Positions 62,582-64,000 of a stretch of 64,000 nucleotides of DNA are shown piece by piece. Location: NCBI GenBank assembly GCA_954871525.1, contig OX940870.1, forward strand, positions 11,935,501 through 11,999,500. Direction: 5' to 3'. A program made the position numbers and the translations under genes. Source of the DNA: Parietaria judaica (lineage: Eukaryota > Streptophyta > Magnoliopsida > Rosales > Urticaceae). Each line of letters starts with the position of its first letter. Position 1 is the stretch's first letter. The notes below the pieces were generated by a model. It saw only the letters and a program-made list of their open reading frames with translations. It had not been told where the DNA came from and made no database searches.

Positions 62582-62662
62582 AGCTGGGTCAGATCACAAA
62601 ATGTCAGCACCTATAACTCAGACAGGGATAACTGTGTAAAAATAGCCTCATCATTCTCAGCT
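62582..62662 (-). ncRNA. Box C/D snoRNA-like, 25S rRNA guide family (cluster copy 2)
   Basis: Minus strand: stem AGCTG/CAGCT, C box ATGATGA (62648-62654), the same 15-nt guide CACAGTTATCCCTGT before D' CTGA (62618-62621), D box CTGA (62589-62592). It is a tandem duplicate of the 62457-62539 gene with a diverged 3' half loop. Confidence 0.88.
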
Positions 62663-62686
62663 TGGTCAAAATAAAAATGAGAAATT

Positions 62687-62781
62687 AGCCTCAGACCGTC
62701 CTAGTCATGAACATTGTGCTTCGACACAGATGCAAGACTACTTGCACTTCAGTCGAAATCGTGTGTTCGCATCACAGGCCA
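62687..62781 (-). ncRNA. Box C/D snoRNA-like, 18S rRNA guide family (cluster copy)
   Basis: Minus strand: C box GTGATGC (62769-62775), D' within GACTGAAG, guide GACTAGGACGGT before D box CTGA (62691-62694). Guide complement 62695-62706 equals ACCGTCCTAGTC of 18S rRNA. Paralogue of 53011-53105; both share the non-canonical last base of box C. Confidence 0.8.
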
Positions 62782-62796
62782 AAAGCGAAAGAGAAA

Positions 62797-62893
62797 CGAG
62801 GCATCAGATCTTCCTATAATCAACAAGGAATCAAGACGCCCAAAGACTGAATCTCGGGCATTCAAACTGTCGTAAGATTCATCATTTGAGCCT
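62797..62893 (-). ncRNA. Box C/D snoRNA-like, third family (cluster copy)
   Basis: Minus strand: terminal stem GAGGC/GCCTC, canonical C box ATGATGA (62879-62885), D box CTGA (62804-62807) preceded by TATAGGAAGAT. Paralogue of 53152-53245, sharing GAATCTTACGA, TTGAATGCC and GGAAGATCTGATGC. First snoRNA after the cluster's TATA box. Confidence 0.78.
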
Positions 62894-62989
62894 CCGCGAT
62901 GCGATTTCGAAAACAGAAAAAGAAAATGAAATCGAGAGAAGACGGGAGAACAGAGATGGCGATTACTTGATTAGGGCATGGTAGTGGCG

Positions 62990-63116
62990 GGTCTATAAAT
63001 AAGACTTGCTTGGGACGAGATCGGACGGCTACGATTTCATAGGGATTCACGTGGTAAGATGCGAGCGATCCGAGCCCATTGGGCCAGGAATCATATTGTT
63101 TGCAAGCATAGCCCAA
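62990..63116 (-). promoter_or_regulatory. Promoter of the free-standing snoRNA cluster
   Basis: On the minus strand a TATA box TATTTATAGA (62992-63001) lies about 100 bases before the first snoRNA. Upstream of it (63070-63116) are three TGGGCY-type boxes (AATGGGCT, TTGGGCT and TGGGCC in either orientation), the site II elements found in promoters of plant snoRNA, ribosomal protein and other growth genes. No coding host gene overlaps, so the cluster should be an independent polymerase II polycistron. Confidence 0.7.
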
Positions 63117-63129
63117 TCTTGTAGGCCTA

Positions 63130-64000
63130 TTTTGATTGAAAAGATGCAGTGACAATCGTTTATGTCTTTTAACATGTTTATCAATTATCAGTTTTGCTTC
63201 CGGTGTACAAACCGGTAAAACCTCTATAAATTAATACTCGTTAAATTAATAATCTCATTAATATAATAATTTTTCCCGGTCCCAACTTGGACTAGTGTAA
63301 AAATGATCTATCTCGATAAGATAATAAGATAATACTTTTTTTGAAAACTCTATATAAAACTATAGTACCAATAATATCATAAACTATAGTCCTCTAATCG
63401 TTGTCGTTTTACATTTATCGCGATTTTTTTATTCGAAAAGCAAGCTACTTATCACTTAAACGTATCAAGTGTATTTTCTTGAAAAGCAAACTACTTTTCG
63501 GTCAAAAATGATAACTCGGCCCTGGTAAAAAATTTTCTTTTTCGCGGCAGACGTTCCAACTTCTTTTAATTTCAAAATTTAAAGGTATTTGTAGGGTTTT
63601 TTTTTAGTGGATCTTGAGTGTTTTAAAATTTAAATGTTGTATATGTATGAAGCATTTCTAATTTTCACACTTTTATTCTATATTTGTAGTAGTTACTTAG
63701 AAAGCTATTAGGTTGAATGAAAATTAAGCTTTGAGTTTCATATTAGTTTAATGGTACATTTTACGTTTTGAATTGATTTTTTTTTAGGTATATGATGGAA
63801 TATAGATGAATTAACATGGTTTTTGTGATTTTTTTTATTACAGATTTGGGTTATATTTTAGGGTTTATGCAAATTATTTCTAATTGCGACAAAAGTACCA
63901 AATTTCCTAAAATAGTGAATTCGATATATATTTTAAATTTTTTTGATGTAATTTCATTTTATAACATTGTATATAATTAGGAAACTGTTAGTTTGACATA
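63130..64000. other. AT-rich flank, nothing recognised
   Basis: AT-rich sequence to the window edge, with no open frame or element ends that I can support. Confidence 0.5.

Overview
This is a window of an AT-rich plant nuclear genome, most likely a core eudicot. Genes are split by short GT-AG introns, the gene set is plant-specific (BASIC PENTACYSTEINE factor, plant GLOX-like oxidases, plant histone H3.3), and most of the remaining DNA is plant mobile elements (hAT, Helitron, LINE, LTR, MITE, SINE). I cannot name the species from sequence alone.

Layout. 1-2.1 kb: probable non-autonomous Helitron ending at 2097. 2.27-5.98 kb: a 13-exon WD40 gene (DSE1/TANMEI family, + strand) with a 599-bp hAT-type element in one intron. 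6-8.6 kb: intergenic, with one inverted-repeat MITE. 8.65-18.67 kb: probable 10-kb Helitron on the minus strand, carrying a nested hAT-type element and an exact 266-bp direct repeat. 18.7-30.9 kb: mobile-element graveyard with a CCGGAT-rich hAT-type element, a decayed autonomous hAT with a recognisable transposase relic, LTR-like DNA and a four-copy ~272-bp tandem array. 30.88-31.92 kb: recent 5'-truncated LINE with an open reading frame and a target-site duplication. 33.0-34.7 and 43.4-45.0 kb: two intron-less secreted copper-radical (glyoxal/galactose) oxidase-like genes, a local duplicate pair separated by 8.7 kb of transposon debris. 45-52 kb: LTR-like insertions, MITEs, a SINE and microsatellites. 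52.47-53.86 kb (minus): histone H3.3 gene whose third intron holds three box C/D snoRNA-like genes. 55.74-56.70 kb: solo LTR. 57.1-57.84 kb: small TMEM42/EamA-like membrane protein. 58.6-59.1 kb: processed pseudogene of ribosomal protein eS21. 60.1-61.97 kb: class II BPC transcription factor with a 5'UTR intron. 62.45-62.90 kb (minus): a second, free-standing four-member cluster of the same three snoRNA families, with its own TATA and TGGGCY promoter.

The host genes share no obvious pathway. The strongest functional link is between the H3.3 intron and the free-standing cluster: both encode the same ordered set of snoRNAs. One family carries an antisense match to the conserved 25S rRNA sequence ACAGGGATAACTG and another to the 18S rRNA sequence ACCGTCCTAGTC. 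The same guides are therefore probably expressed in two ways in one region, by intron processing and as an independent polycistron. Boundaries of mobile elements were set by reading terminal repeats and target-site duplications by eye; no database search was run.
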